From NCBI RefSeq assembly GCF_021130785.1, contig NW_025776834.1:1-64000 (forward strand): 64,000 nucleotides of DNA. The letters are read 5' to 3'. A model generated the notes under the pieces. That model had not been told where the DNA came from, did not search any database, and was given only the letters and a program-made list of their open reading frames with translations. Position numbers and translations under genes: made by a program. This document shows positions 10,381 through 20,690 of the stretch, one piece after another (position 1 is the first letter of the stretch; each line of letters starts with the position of its first letter). Origin of the DNA: Homalodisca vitripennis (Eukaryota > Arthropoda > Insecta > Hemiptera > Cicadellidae).

Positions 10381-13300
10381 TTACATGTCAAAGTTTCCAA
10401 GTTTATTTAACTCATCTAATATATCAGATTTTGCTTCATTTTTATAGCCATAAGGTACTGGTATCGATCTTATTTTCTAGAACGATTTCTCTTATCATCT
10501 TTAGCGTTCAGTGCCAGCTTGTTTATGGTAACTGTGTACAATTCATGTTTATAGCTTTTTATTACAGTCATCTCCCTAAATTCTTCTTTATCTTCGAACA
10601 AACATCTCTTCAAGTTTTTCGATATTTATTGTTTTATTTTACAACGCTTCTCTTAATTCCTTTACACCTAACTGGATTTTTGTCTAGATATTTGTACGAG
10701 TACATCTTTGATCTTAAACCACAAAATTCTTCTAAAACTTCGCTATTTAACTCATCTTTGAATTTCCCTACCTTAACCTTCTTATTTTTAGTAGTGAAAC
10801 ATTCATGATTCTTTTGGATAATCACTTGTATCAAAGTCATCTATATTTTCTTTAATAATTTTAAAAGGATCTCGTTTCAATTCTAGAAAATAAACTGTCT
10901 GTATCCATGTAACACAGATTCAAAATCTGGATCAAACTTCTTTAATTTTGTTGTAATAAAACTCGTACATTTAGCAATTTTGAGAGGTCGAGAACTGAAA
11001 ATCCTATGTAAATCGGTTTGTTAAATTTAACCTTTTGTTTATACATGTGACTCGCTATACAGTTGTCGTCAAAGATATTGAAACATTTGAAATTCGTTTT
11101 TCTTTAGCTTGTTTCATTGAAAATTCTTCGTTTCCTAGTTTAATATCACATCTATTTCTTACATTTTCCATCGATTTTCCAAAAACTGAGTTGTTCATTA
11201 GCTTATAAAAGTCCTTCTCGAAGTCGCTTGTAGCTTTGGTTCTCATGTTTGTGTTAAAATCAATGTAATCTTTCATAAAAGGCTTCTGATCGAATGCGAT
11301 AACTCTATTCACATGTTTCAAAAATCATACCTTGTTCCAGATAGAATTTCAAATTTCTCGAGATGAACAACGTATTCAGTTTTGTTTAAAAGAGTTGTGC
11401 AAAGTTTGTTGTTATAATGTTCTGGAGCAAGAGGTAAATCTTTGTGATGTTCATGCAAATTCGTTGGATATCCAAGATCAACTTCGAGAATATAGCCATA
11501 ATCTTCGTCGCCAGTGAGTTCCAAAATTGTTTCTTTCCATTCTGCAGTTGTGTAAGTTTTTGGATCCATCCACTTGATATCACTAAACGGCAGTTTTTGC
11601 ATTAGGCCATAACCCATAAAGGTTTATTAGCATCAACGTATAACAAATAGTTTTCGGGCTTTGTCTTATCAAAATCTTTTAAATATTTGTTATTTGCTTT
11701 CACATATCGTTTAATACACTGAGAAATGCCTCCACGAATATCTTTTTCAATCATTAAATACATATCGTAATCGTGTATCAGTTGAAGCTCAATTTTCGTT
11801 AATTTTAACATAGCATCCCATGCAAGACTGGGAGCTGTTAGATAGTGTGCTGGATCAAGTTTATATAGCAATTCAAACAAATATTCCTAAAATTTTCAAA
11901 GATATCAGCGAGCAATAGAACATCTTTGAATGTTATAGAGATCGGAGTAAATTTCCTAGATTTTTTACTTTTAATTTGTTCCATACATTTAAAGTAGTGT
12001 TGAAAATCTTTCTCAGATATGCTCTCGTCTGTCAAAAGTGAATAGACATCTTGAATTCTCAATTCTTCTGTGTAATCAAGTTTTTCAATACTGTCGATAA
12101 ATTCGTAAGGAAATATGCCTTTTCCAGATAGAATTTTAAAGATTTCTTCTTCGTCATTTGGTTGTCTATCTAGAATTGCGTTCAGACCATCTTGTATAAA
12201 ATGATTTGTATGTTTGAAATCATCTTTTTTGAGGTTTTTAGCTAACTTTTTCTATAGACGATGCCATAAATCTGAACGTATCTACGAAAGAAAACTTGAT
12301 GAACTTTCTTGTTTTATCATCTTCAAACTCATATCCATATCCAGAATTTACAGAATAATTTATATATTTCTCATCTGTGTTTGCGATCAAATCAAACGTT
12401 TCCATATTGTTTAGCCAATTCTTTTATGTACAAATGAGTATCGTAACATGACATATTGTGGCAGAAAACGGGAATATTTTGAGGAAATTTGAGATTCAAG
12501 TTACAAGATAAATGAGCTGAACCTCTAAATTTACCTGTTAAATGACAATGATCTCGTACTTTTTTTCTTGTTTGATTATCAAAACCCTCACATTCACAAA
12601 TATGGCAAAGATTTGAATTTTGATATGCAATTTCTTCTTCTTCGGTCAATTTCATAGGTATTTTATTCTTTAGAAATTTTATACTTTTTAGCTATGTATT
12701 TCGATAATTTATTAAGTTCTTCAAACAATTTTGCAGGAACATTTGGCAAATCTTCTTCATTTTTTGCTCGATAACATATCGGCTTGTACATACGATTGGT
12801 CACATTAGACACTAAGTATAGAGTAAAACCATATGGAATGTGCTTCTGAATCTTGGTTGTGATCGATCTTTGAGGATTATTCTTACATGTCGGTATTTTC
12901 TCTAATATACTCTCAAAATCCATATAAATAACGTACGGATGGCTAAACTTCTTTTGATAATTAGTGAATTTAGTTGTTTGACCAGGAAACGGCATAACTG
13001 GTTTACAAACTTCATGTTGCTTACAAATTTCTAAATGGTCTGTTAAATCTCCAGATTTGTAGAAATGGCTTAAACATTCTTCTGCATAGAAATTTTTTAT
13101 TTTTACACTTAGATAACTGAGAAAATACAAGTTTGTTTAAATCTGTTATCAAAACATAATGAGATTTTTCATCTTGTTTTACATACAATAAATTGATTTC
13201 TAATTTGGCGTCATAAACTTCTGAAATTTGCAACGGAACAATATTGAGTTTTTCATCAAAACTATAGACATTTACAGACATTTTCGGATAATTATACTTT

Positions 13301-14316
13301 GCTTTACTGCTTCGTTTTTTCAAATAATTGTATATCTTTTAAAGACAATTGGATACTCGAAACCTGAAAATATCTCGTCATTTACAAATTGTTCGTATTG
13401 TTTTTGCTCTATCAGCATTCTTTTCAGGTTTTTCAATAGCACATCGGATAGAATAAATAAAGCAATAATCATCTTTATTTTTGATATTTATACAAGCTTT
13501 CTTATCTTTGATTTTCTTTGGTAAATCGATATATGATCCTGCGTTCATAAATTCGTGTTTATTAAGGCTCAAAATCAGTTTGTTATACAGCGTTTTATTG
13601 TCCATCCGCAGAACCTCGATTTGGATGATTTGTCTGTTCTCGATGTGTTAATTTATTAAATTGCTTAGTAATAAAGTCGTTTATGTCAAAGATTTCGTCT
13701 GCTTTTATAGTAAAATACATTGGGCAAGTTTGTGTTTCACCGTTCACTAAAGTACGTTCGTATTCGCATTCTAAAGAGAGATAGCCCTTCATATTTTTTA
13801 ACGGTTTCTTGAAATTTTTCTATTAAACTCTTAATCTCTGGCCGCAAAATAGAAAGATATTTGTAAAGTGGCATGAAATTATCGTTTAAATTCGTTAAAA
13901 ATGTATTGCTTGAAAAGACCGTGTATTGAGGATAATACTTCTACATCAATGATATTTTCAGGTTTCTCATTAAGAGTTTTGTCAATTTCTTCGATCATTT
14001 CAGACTTAGTTCTAACGTTTGTTTCAATGGACAATTTCTCAGCGATTAGATTGAATTTTTTTCATCTTTAAATAGATTGAGATCTTTTTTACTTTCCTTA
14101 AAATTTTTTCTTTAGTTCACGCAATTTTTCTATATTGTACATCTTTCTCGTGACCATCGATTTGATTATCTTTAGCCCAAGTCCTCAAATAATTCAATTC
14201 TTTATTATAAATTTCTTTTGTTTTTTAGAATGATTTTTCGAATTGTAATGTCGAGTAAAGTGATGTTCGAAAATGTCTTTTTTGCAGTATGGGCACTCTA
14301 TCTTTTTCCGCTCCAT
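10381..14316 (-). pseudogene. protein-primed family B DNA polymerase, broken
   Basis: From MERKKIECPYC at 14316 to GNFDM at 10381. Recognisable pieces in order: C2H2-type finger; EYERTLVNGETQTCPMYF (13595-13792); ACINIKNKDDYCFIYSI (13378-13605); a C-x2-C...H...C finger and exonuclease I DFESILEKIP (12663-13130); an HNH-like insert CHICECEG...DHCHLTGKFRGSAH (12392-12655) followed by exonuclease II HNMSCYDTHL; motif A VDAN, split by a frameshift near 11630; motif B KLMNNSVFGK (11055-11321). Motif C DTDS lies near 10900 in a shifted frame. At least ten breaks. The HNH-like insert is about 19 residues shorter than in copy B. Confidence 0.88.
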
Positions 14317-14981
14317 ATTTAAAGAGCAAAAAATTTTAACTAGCGATTTTTACTATATTTGGTTTGCAGGAGGTAATTTAAATTCTATAATACCTATTTT
14401 TTCAATATTTTTAGAATTTGAAAAAGTAATGATTTTTACTTGAATTTGACAGAAATCAGCACAATTTCTGGTGAAACAGTGATGGATTCTTCTATTTATT
14501 ATAGAAAAATCTGTAAACTAAGACTTAAAATTATTGAAAAAATAGTATAGTTATAGTAATAAAAAGTACTTTTATTACTATATTGGTTTGTAGGGGGTAA
14601 TTTAAATTCTATAATACTATTTTTTTCAATATTTTTTTCTTTAACTTTTCCAAGATTTTTCATTAAGATTTTAATATATTTACAACAGAATTTTCGAGAA
14701 ATATCGTTCACATTAATCCAATACTTTTAAAGCTGAAAACTTCGGCAATAAATTAGAGGGAAAATTCAGTGAGGAGGATTGTTCAGGATTTTTCAAAAAA
14801 AAAACTCTAGTAATATGCACCTTAAAGAGCTGTGGTTTTTGACCCTAAAAAAACACGGTTTTTTTGGGTTCCAAAAACCCGGTTGTTTTTTGTGTATTTT
14901 GGAAAGTCATACGTTTTGATTTTTTTTTTCCCACCTCTAAACGTGATATAGAAGTGAAGATTAATTTTTTTTCTATGTAAC
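14317..14981. repeat. non-coding spacer with a 60-bp spaced direct repeat
   Basis: No gene seen. A block of about 65 bp with TTGGTTTG(C/T)AGG(A/G)GGTAATTTAAATTCTATAATAC... occurs twice (about 14347-14412 and 14573-14638), a spaced duplication of about 226 bp. A second part (14810-14930) is rich in G/C-flanked T and A runs with CCCTAAAAAAACACGGTTTTTTTGGG inverted symmetry. Copy B has a different duplication in the same place (34300-34493). Confidence 0.7.
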
Positions 14982-15322
14982 ATGGCGACTGTTACAAGAG
15001 CTTGAATAAGGTTGGTGGAAGCTAAGATTCAAAGAAATACAAAGTAGATTAATAAGAATTAAGAAGAAAATAAGAAATACAAAATTGTGGAAATCTGGGC
15101 GGAGAAAATAAAAGATAAATTCGGGGTTTACAATAATTTGCCAGAGTTGGGATAGATTGTAAAGTACACTTGCCAGAACATGATTTTGTTGACTGTTTTG
15201 GATGAAAAAAAAAAGGATTAAAGTAATTGAATAAACCAATGATAAATAATACACTTTGGTTGTTTACCATGGATAAGTGAAGGACTATTAAAGTATAAAG
15301 ACGTGATGTTACATATAATAAG
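14982..15322 (+). pseudogene. ssDNA-binding-like small protein (right end of copy A), broken
   Basis: Aligns by eye to 34544-34852 of copy B (ATGGCGACTGTTACAAGAG... to the region of ...TTACATATAATAAG) but with frameshifts and stops from the first dozen codons on. Retains the VLDEKK block near 15200-15215. Only one version exists in copy A because its left terminus has lost this segment. Confidence 0.6.
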
Positions 15323-15324
15323 CC

Positions 15325-15593
15325 TTCCGTGGGAATAAAGAATTTTCGAAGGATTTCTGGATTTATTTCATTAATATTGCCTTAAGAAAATTAGAAAAGC
15401 CTCACAATGAACAGTTTTTTTTATATAAAAACACAAAGCACTGCGGAAATAGAGGATGGTTCGGTTTATTTTTCCATTCGTTGATTGTCTCCAGATTAGT
15501 TTATGGTTCAATGGACAGTATTTTTACATTGATTTTTCCCTGACTCTGTACCAAAAGTGAAAGCTAGAACCCTTACATTATACATATTCTACT
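15325..15593. repeat. right terminal inverted repeat of copy A
   Basis: Inverted match to 30-240, including GGATTTCTGGATTTATTTCATTAA, GGTTCAATGGACAGTATTTTTACATTGATTTTT-like sequence (present in the window from about 15512), AAGCTAGAACCCTTACAT and the terminal TCTACT. Confidence 0.8.
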
Positions 15594-15707
15594 TATATAT
15601 ATATTATATATTATATATTATATAGATATAGATATATATATAAAAGTAATATAAGTATATAAAGTATATTATAATATATACATATATATATATGTATATT
15701 ATATTAA
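15594..15707. repeat. AT-rich imperfect microsatellite
   Basis: TATATATATATTATATATTATATATTATATAG and related units, no coding content. Separates the copy A terminus from a fragment of another transposon. Confidence 0.85.
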
Positions 15708-16134
15708 CAGTGGTGTCAATTAAGTCTGGAACCTCTTTTTTAGATTTTTATGAACCATAATAGAAAGAAATACCAAAGTTTCTACACGTGGACTTTACCT
15801 AGGTGATAGTAAAATGGCACAACATCCTTGCCCAATTAACCGACACGGATAAAATCCCCTTTGTGGGGACGGGTCCACAAGGAGGTCGATGACCACCAAA
15901 TTCCTTTAAATAAGCAGCATAGGTCAAAGATTTGGATATCAAATTTAATGGCCGCTTACTTAGCAAAGTACAATGCCGACAAACCGGACTTAAAAAAAGG
16001 TGGAATTTTCATTCAGTAGTTATAGCTATTTCAATTTTAAAACAATTGAACAATGTAAATTATTAAGTATTACAAGTAAACACCAATTTTTAAGTACCTG
16101 TGATCAAAGTAAGTGTTCAAAATGTTCCCCTGAT
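15708..16134. mobile_element. fragment of an unidentified DNA transposon
   Basis: The sequence begins CAGTGGTGTCAATTAAGTCTGGAACC next to TTAA/TA-rich DNA, the look of a Tc1/mariner-superfamily terminus, and continues about 430 bp without an open frame to a TA microsatellite. There is no matching opposite terminus in the window, so it is a truncated or solo end. The assignment rests only on the shape of the end. Confidence 0.35.
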
Positions 16135-16154
16135 AGTATATATATATATATATA

Positions 16155-17508
16155 CGAGGGCTGTTTTTTTTTCAACTTCCGATGTGGTATAAAAAATAAA
16201 ACTAGGGAGAGTAATTAAATAAATTTACTATCAAAAGTTAGGTACATTATTAGTTTACTTTTCAACATAATCGCCATTTAAATTGAGGCATTTTTCATAC
16301 CTGGGTACAAGCTTCTTAATTACCTTCTTCATAGAAGTTTGCCGCCAGTGATTTGAGATGGTTTTTCACGGCGTCCTCGCAGCGCGTCGTCTGTTCGGAA
16401 GCTCTGCCCTCCTAGCATCTTCTTCAGTTCCGGGAAAAGGTGATAGTCACTCGGCGCTAAGTCAGGACTATACGCTGGATGGTCAAAAACATCCCATTTA
16501 AAACCGTCAAGAAGACGCTTTGTCAAAGCAGCACTGTGAGGACGGGCGTTGTCATGAATGAGCACTACTCCCGATGTGAGCATTCCTCTCCTTTTGTTCT
16601 GGATAGCTCTCCGCAAACGTTGTAACGTACCGCAGTATCCATCCGCATTGATTGTGGTACCTGGCTCTAAAAACTCAACAAGCAATACACCTTTTTGATC
16701 CCAAAACACGGTGGCCATAATCTTTTTGTTGTTGAAAGTTTTTTTTTTTTTTTGAATTTTTTGGGTTTGTTTAGAGAGTTTGAATGCATCCATTGTTGGG
16801 ACTGCTGTTTCGTTTCTGGGGTGTCGTACAGAACCCATGTCCCATCTCCTGTCACGATTTTGATCAAAAAATCTTCGCCATCAGCTTCATAACGGTTCAG
16901 AAAAGATGTTGCTGACGCCATTCACCGAGCTTTGTGGTCATCAGACAACATCTTCGGCACCCATCGCGCACAAAGTTTTTTGTAGCCTAACTTTTCAGTT
17001 ACGATAGAGTATAGGGCTGACCTTGAAATCTCAGGAAACTGATTGGATAGCTCCGTTATCGTAGGCTAAACCTTCGATTGCTTCTTACACTTTGGTCAAC
17101 TCGATCAACGAGGTCTTCGTTTGCGACCGACTTTCGTCCTTGCCCCCCTTCATCATGAATGTCAACTCGTCCATCTTTAAATTTCCTACACCAATCACGC
17201 ACTGCACTGTCACTCATAAAGCTTTCACCGTATACTCGTTCCATTCTACGGTGAATTTCTGCTGCAGATAACCTTTCAGCTTGCAAGAAACGAATGAAAC
17301 TTCTCAACTCACCACTTGGCGGGAGATTCTATCAAGGTAGCCATGTTTATGTGTCGCTAGATAAATTGGAAATGGCGTCGGCCGTCCGAAAATGAGTGAG
17401 GTTGTAGTGGGAGAGGTGCGCAGTCGACTGCCGCGCATTGCTGGCCGATACCGCTCGCCCAACCATCTAGCGGCACGATCGGAAGTTGAAAAAAAAAAAC
17501 AGCCCTCG
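16155..17508. mobile_element. mariner element with TA target-site duplication
   Basis: Inverted termini of about 30 bp: CGAGGGCTGTTTTTTTTTC at the left and its complement at the right, ending at 17508, each flanked by TA inside a (TA)n tract (16135-16154 and 17509-17522). Length 1354 bp is the usual size for an autonomous mariner. It contains one minus-strand transposase gene, broken by frameshifts, so it is non-autonomous as read. Confidence 0.95.
16255..17344 (-). pseudogene. mariner transposase (D,D34D), frameshifted
   Basis: Start MATLIESP at 17344, followed within 12 codons by a frameshift into ...SFIRFLQAERLSAAEIHRRM (helix-turn-helix region, 17056-17307). Catalytic blocks are GDGTWV (first Asp), HDNARPH (second Asp) and YSPDLAPSDYHLF (third Asp). 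I count 34 residues between the second and third Asp, the mariner D34D spacing. A homopolymer-rich KKKK stretch near 16740-16760 is an in/del hot spot and splits the frame. The C-terminal frame ends ...LNGDYVEK at 16255 after another shift. About 340 aa if frames are followed, the normal family length. Confidence 0.92.
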
Positions 17509-17523
17509 TATATATATATATAA

Positions 17524-18060
17524 AGTAGATATGAATATGGCGGTTCTGGCGCACTTTTGGGACAGACAGAAAATCAATGTAAAATACTGTCCATTGAACA
17601 ATAAACAAATCTAATAAAATCTAACAGGAAAGCACGAATGTTAAATAACCGAATCTTTAGCTGTTTTACTGTTCAATGTTTGCTTCTAGATTTATAAGCT
17701 GTTTTAATGAAAAAAATCAAAAAATCTTAATAAAAAATCTTTATTCTACAAAGTTAATTGTAACACAGTCTTTATCTTTATCTTTATAGTCTTCTTTCCA
17801 GTAACAATCAAGTGTAATTTTTCATTTTTGTTTAATTCTTTAATCTTTTTTCTCATCCAAAACAGTCAAAAATCTGTTTCGGGCAAGTGTACTTTACAAT
17901 CTTCCAACTCGGCAATTATTGTAAACCCGAATTTATCTTTCATTTTCTCCAAAATTCAAAATTTTGTATTTCTTATTTTCTTCCAATTCATTTAACTTCT
18001 TATACTCTTTAAACTTACATTCTCCAATATCATTTAACTCTTTTCCAAGAACTCCATTTT
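17524..18060. repeat. left terminal inverted repeat of copy B
   Basis: Inverted counterpart of about 34540-35159. Outer part is nearly identical (terminal GGCGGTTCTGGCGCACTTTTGG). Divergence rises toward the inner end inside the ssDNA-binding-like gene, whose C-terminal half is conserved between the two termini and whose N-terminal codons are not. Confidence 0.88.
17751..18057 (-). pseudogene. ssDNA-binding-like protein, left-terminus paralogue, broken
   Basis: Starts MEFL at 18057 and ends INFVE with TAA at 17751-17753. At least three indels. The central block DKFGFTIIAELEDCKVHLP is identical to the right-terminus gene (34544 on), but the first 30 residues differ substitutionally. Small proteins of this shape (about 100 aa; K/R-I-L ... 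T/KFG ... ELxDxxVxLPxRF) in Polinton-like elements are probable OB-fold single-strand binders; that functional reading is inference. Confidence 0.6.
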
Positions 18061-18074
18061 AAATAAGAAAAAAT

Positions 18075-18588
18075 TCAAAGACGGAAAAAATGAAATTTGC
18101 TAACAATCACTCGAGAAGTCGAGGGAATTGCCAACATCTTCATTGTTTGACGAGGTTCTTCATTTACTTTCTCCAAATGTACTATAAAATCATCGAGGAT
18201 TTCTGGCTTAAAATCGTAGACAAAATTCAACATCCAGATAATGAAAAAATACAGGTAATATCTTTTCATAATAAACATGTGTATCGATACCTACAAACCT
18301 AATGTAATTCTTTGAAAAGGAAAATAATTTTGTCAATGGTTCCAAGAGATAAGTAAAAATTTTTATTCTGTTTTCTAAATTCTGTAACAAATTTTGTTTG
18401 CTTCTTGTCACTCCCTATTGCAATTTCATAAGCAGATTATTCAAAATGTGTTAGTTTATTTCGAAATTTCTTAGGTTTAGGTCTTTCGTACAAAATTAAA
18501 TTACAATCTCTACAAACTAAAATATCTTTTATCGATAATTTCTCCTCTATTAGGAACACTTGTAACAGTTGGCATTATACTCTTCCAT
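18075..18588 (-). pseudogene. CxxC (zinc-ribbon-like) protein, broken
   Basis: Starts MEEYNANCYKC at 18588; a second pair, CRDC, follows after a frameshift; the middle contains SDKKQTKFVTEFRKQNKNFY; the C-terminal part is open at 18075-18278 (FKPEILDDFIVHLEKVNEE). Four or more frameshifts. Divergent with the orphan at 18615, 26 bp between starts. About 165 aa when complete; no family recognised beyond the probable zinc ribbon. Confidence 0.55.
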
Positions 18589-18614
18589 TTAAAACAGAAA
18601 GATTTTTTGTTTAA

Positions 18615-18863
18615 ATGGAGATTATGGAACTAACTCTGCCGAGATATAAATTTTTCAGCGCAAATGTTTGTGTTTACATTTCTACAACAGAGATAAATAG
18701 AAATAATTTCATTCTATTGTACAACTATTTAGGATATTTTGTCTATGATTACAAAGATTATTCCGGAAGAAATCGAGATTTTTCATCAGCGAAAGAGTAT
18801 ATTTTTGAAGTTTTAGAAGGAATGAAAGAGAATAATATGAATTTAGCAAATTATTTTTCTTAA
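18615..18863 (+). CDS. 82-aa orphan protein, intact
   Basis: Uninterrupted ORF from ATG to TAA, opening MEIMELTLPRYKFFSANV. Conserved in copy A (761-1004) except for one indel, and the codons changed between copies are largely silent or conservative, so it is a real gene. Soluble, aromatic and acidic C-terminal half; no transmembrane segment or known motif. The last five codons differ from copy A, exactly where the 1.8-kb insertion begins. A second in-frame ATG at codon 4 could also be the start. Confidence 0.7.
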   Translation: MEIMELTLPRYKFFSANVCVYISTTEINRNNFILLYNYLGYFVYDYKDYSGRNRDFSSAKEYIFEVLEGMKENNMNLANYFS

Positions 18864-19238
18864 ATAAAAAATCTATTTTCTACTAAATAGTCATCAAACA
18901 ACATGAACTCTCCAAAAATCACTTCAGTTTCTAGCATTTAAAGAACTTACCACAGGAAAATAGTTATAAAGGACTTCTTTGAATTACCTAAATATGTTAA
19001 ACAAATGTTGAATATTTTTCCTTAAGTGAAAACGAATCCTTAAATGAAAACGAATTCAGAGAACTTTTAAGTACTAAAAAGTGTTCAATGCAATTTTATT
19101 ACAGACAACTTAGATAGTAATAAATATGTTAAAATGTAATAGGAGATTTTAAATTAAATAATAGAAAAATAAGAAAAATATTCCGATTTTTACAAAATAA
19201 ACTAAAACACCAACAATCTGACATTTTTCATCGCTTTT

Positions 19239-19524
19239 ATGCTCAAATTTCATTGCTTATTTTTGTTTGAAATGTTGAGAAGACAATATCCATACTGGAC
19301 AAGAAATATGCATACAGCTAGTTTTTTAACAAGTCTTTGTAAACAACAAGATTTATCAAAGGAATTTATAAGAGATCACGCTTTTGTTGTAGATTGGGAT
19401 AAAATTATATGGAAAAAACATTTACGAAACAGATATATTGTGTGTGTGTGGTTCTGACGAAGAAAAGAGAAACGTTTGCTATTCAGCAATTCATTACGAT
19501 ATAATGAAAGACATACAAAATGAA
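19239..19524 (+). pseudogene. unidentified viral-like ORF fragment
   Basis: Open from 19239, reading ...RRQYPYWTRNMHTASFL then DHAFVVDWDKIIWKKHL. A one-base shift near a GT run (19440) leads into CVCGSDEEKRNVCYSAIHYD and a stop after IQNE (about 19524). A further piece, LSENESLNENEFRELLSTKK, lies upstream around 19020-19080. The composition is like the viral genes, not the flanking host-like DNA. I do not recognise the family. Confidence 0.35.
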
Positions 19525-20037
19525 TGATTGTGTCTCTGGTGTAGTGTTGTTAGTGTGCGTGTTTTGCGCTATGGAATCACATCACATTCAACTTCTACGG
19601 TGTCTATTGTTTTTAGAGACTTGGCCCTGCCACTGCTACTGTCCAACCAAGTTAATGGCTAGGAGCTGTAATTCGGGTCTTAGACTCTGGAATTTTTTTT
19701 GTTCCCAAGTCTCCATTTTTCTTTGGTAACTACTGTGTAGAAGTTGATGGAGAGATACAATTAGGGAATTTGTGTCGGGTGTTTTGTAAGTGTAATGTTG
19801 TATTAATGAATGATGTGAATGATGAATGTAATGAACGAATAAGGAAGAGAAGGAATGTACGAATTAAGGAAGAGAAGGAATTAAGGAATGAAGTGGAAAG
19901 GTGAGGAAGCAAATGGCGCGCCAACCACAGTTGTCATTACTCGGCTTGTTCTATAGTCATTACACTATGGCCACTCGTGTAAAGAACTTGTCCCCAACCA
20001 CTGAACGACAACCATGTCTTCCTCAATAAAAAAGCGC

Positions 20038-20112
20038 GCCTGAAGCTCTGGGATTTGAACCCAGAACCTCAGGCTTTGAAGGCAAGCGTCTTACCAACTG
20101 AGCTACGGAGAG
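20038..20112 (-). repeat. tRNA-derived SINE head (A and B boxes)
   Basis: On the minus strand, TAGCTCAGTTGG fits the pol III A box and GGGTTCAAATCCC fits the B box/T-arm with a 5-bp T stem (CTGGG/CCCAG). The 5' acceptor strand CTCTCCG does not pair with the 3' AGCTTCA side and the anticodon stem is weak, so this is not a functional tRNA. The flanking body at lower coordinates (about 19560-20037), with an AATAAAAAA run, may be the rest of the SINE. Confidence 0.6.
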
Positions 20113-20159
20113 TCTCGAAAGTTATAAGCTATATCTCTGCTATATAAGTTGTTCAATTA

Positions 20160-20690
20160 GGATTGCTAGTTTACAAATTTATTAATAATTTTATATTTCA
20201 AAAACCACTCAACCGATTTTAATGAAATTTGGTACACATATAGTAAATACTTAACTCTTTCGACTTAACTTATCCATAAGGGTGAAATCATCCCCTATTT
20301 CTTAATATTCATAAAAAAATAAAAAAAATTATCAGAAAAATCTGAAACTTCAAAAACAAGCGAGTTCAACTTAAAATTTCATGAAAATAACAAAATTTTC
20401 AAAAACTACCCCAATCATCCCTTATCTTAAAACTCTTATATCTCGAGAACTATTGGAGCTTTTTTGCTGAAATTTGGTATATAGGATCAGTAAATATTAA
20501 AGTATTTTTTAAAATCATAACTTCCGGTCCAACCCTTAAGATGACCTTGGAATAGTTTTTTGTTAATATCATCCCCATTTTTTAAGATATTCTTTTGAAA
20601 TTAAAAATGAATACTTATATCAATGTCTTTAAACCAATTCTGTAAAGTTTTAAAATTATCCGATGAATAATAGTGAAAATAACGTGAATT
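20160..20690. repeat. diverged interspersed repeat with two related halves
   Basis: Contains CAACCGATTTTAATGAAATTTGGTACACATATAG followed later by GCTGAAATTTGGTATATAGGATC in a parallel context (each followed by AGTAAATA and a CTTAA...CCATAAGG/CCCTTAAG block), so about 260-300 bp occurs twice in diverged form. Sequences with this GAAATTTGGTA phrase are common in insect interspersed repeats; I cannot name the family. Confidence 0.45.

Larger units (their letters stand above)
30..15593. mobile_element. Polinton/Maverick-like endogenous viral element, copy A (decayed)
   Basis: About 15.6 kb bounded by inverted termini that begin AGTAGA and end TCTACT. It carries remnants of family B DNA polymerase, integrase, packaging ATPase, adenain-like protease, double-jelly-roll capsid protein, penton-like protein, phospholipase-A2-domain protein and BRO protein, in the same order and orientation as copy B (17524-35159). 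Almost every gene is split by single-base indels, more densely than in copy B. The co-occurrence of PolB, rve integrase, adenain and A32-like ATPase is the established hallmark of Polintons/Mavericks (adintoviruses). I am sure of the class. Whether the frameshifts are biological decay or assembly error cannot be told from the sequence. Confidence 0.93.
18864..20690. other. 1.8-kb insertion specific to copy B
   Basis: In copy A the orphan and capsid genes meet with overlapping stop codons (998-1004). In copy B they are separated by this segment. Its left third is AT-rich with viral-like codon content (a broken ORF at 19239-19524), its middle is GC-richer and host-like with a tRNA-derived head (20038-20112), and its right third is a diverged repeat (20160-20690). 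It is best read as a composite insertion, or as material that copy A lost. Confidence 0.7.

Noticed and set aside
20038..20112. Functional tRNA gene
   Set aside because: A and B boxes and the T arm are good, but the acceptor strands do not pair and the anticodon stem is weak; the surroundings look like a SINE.
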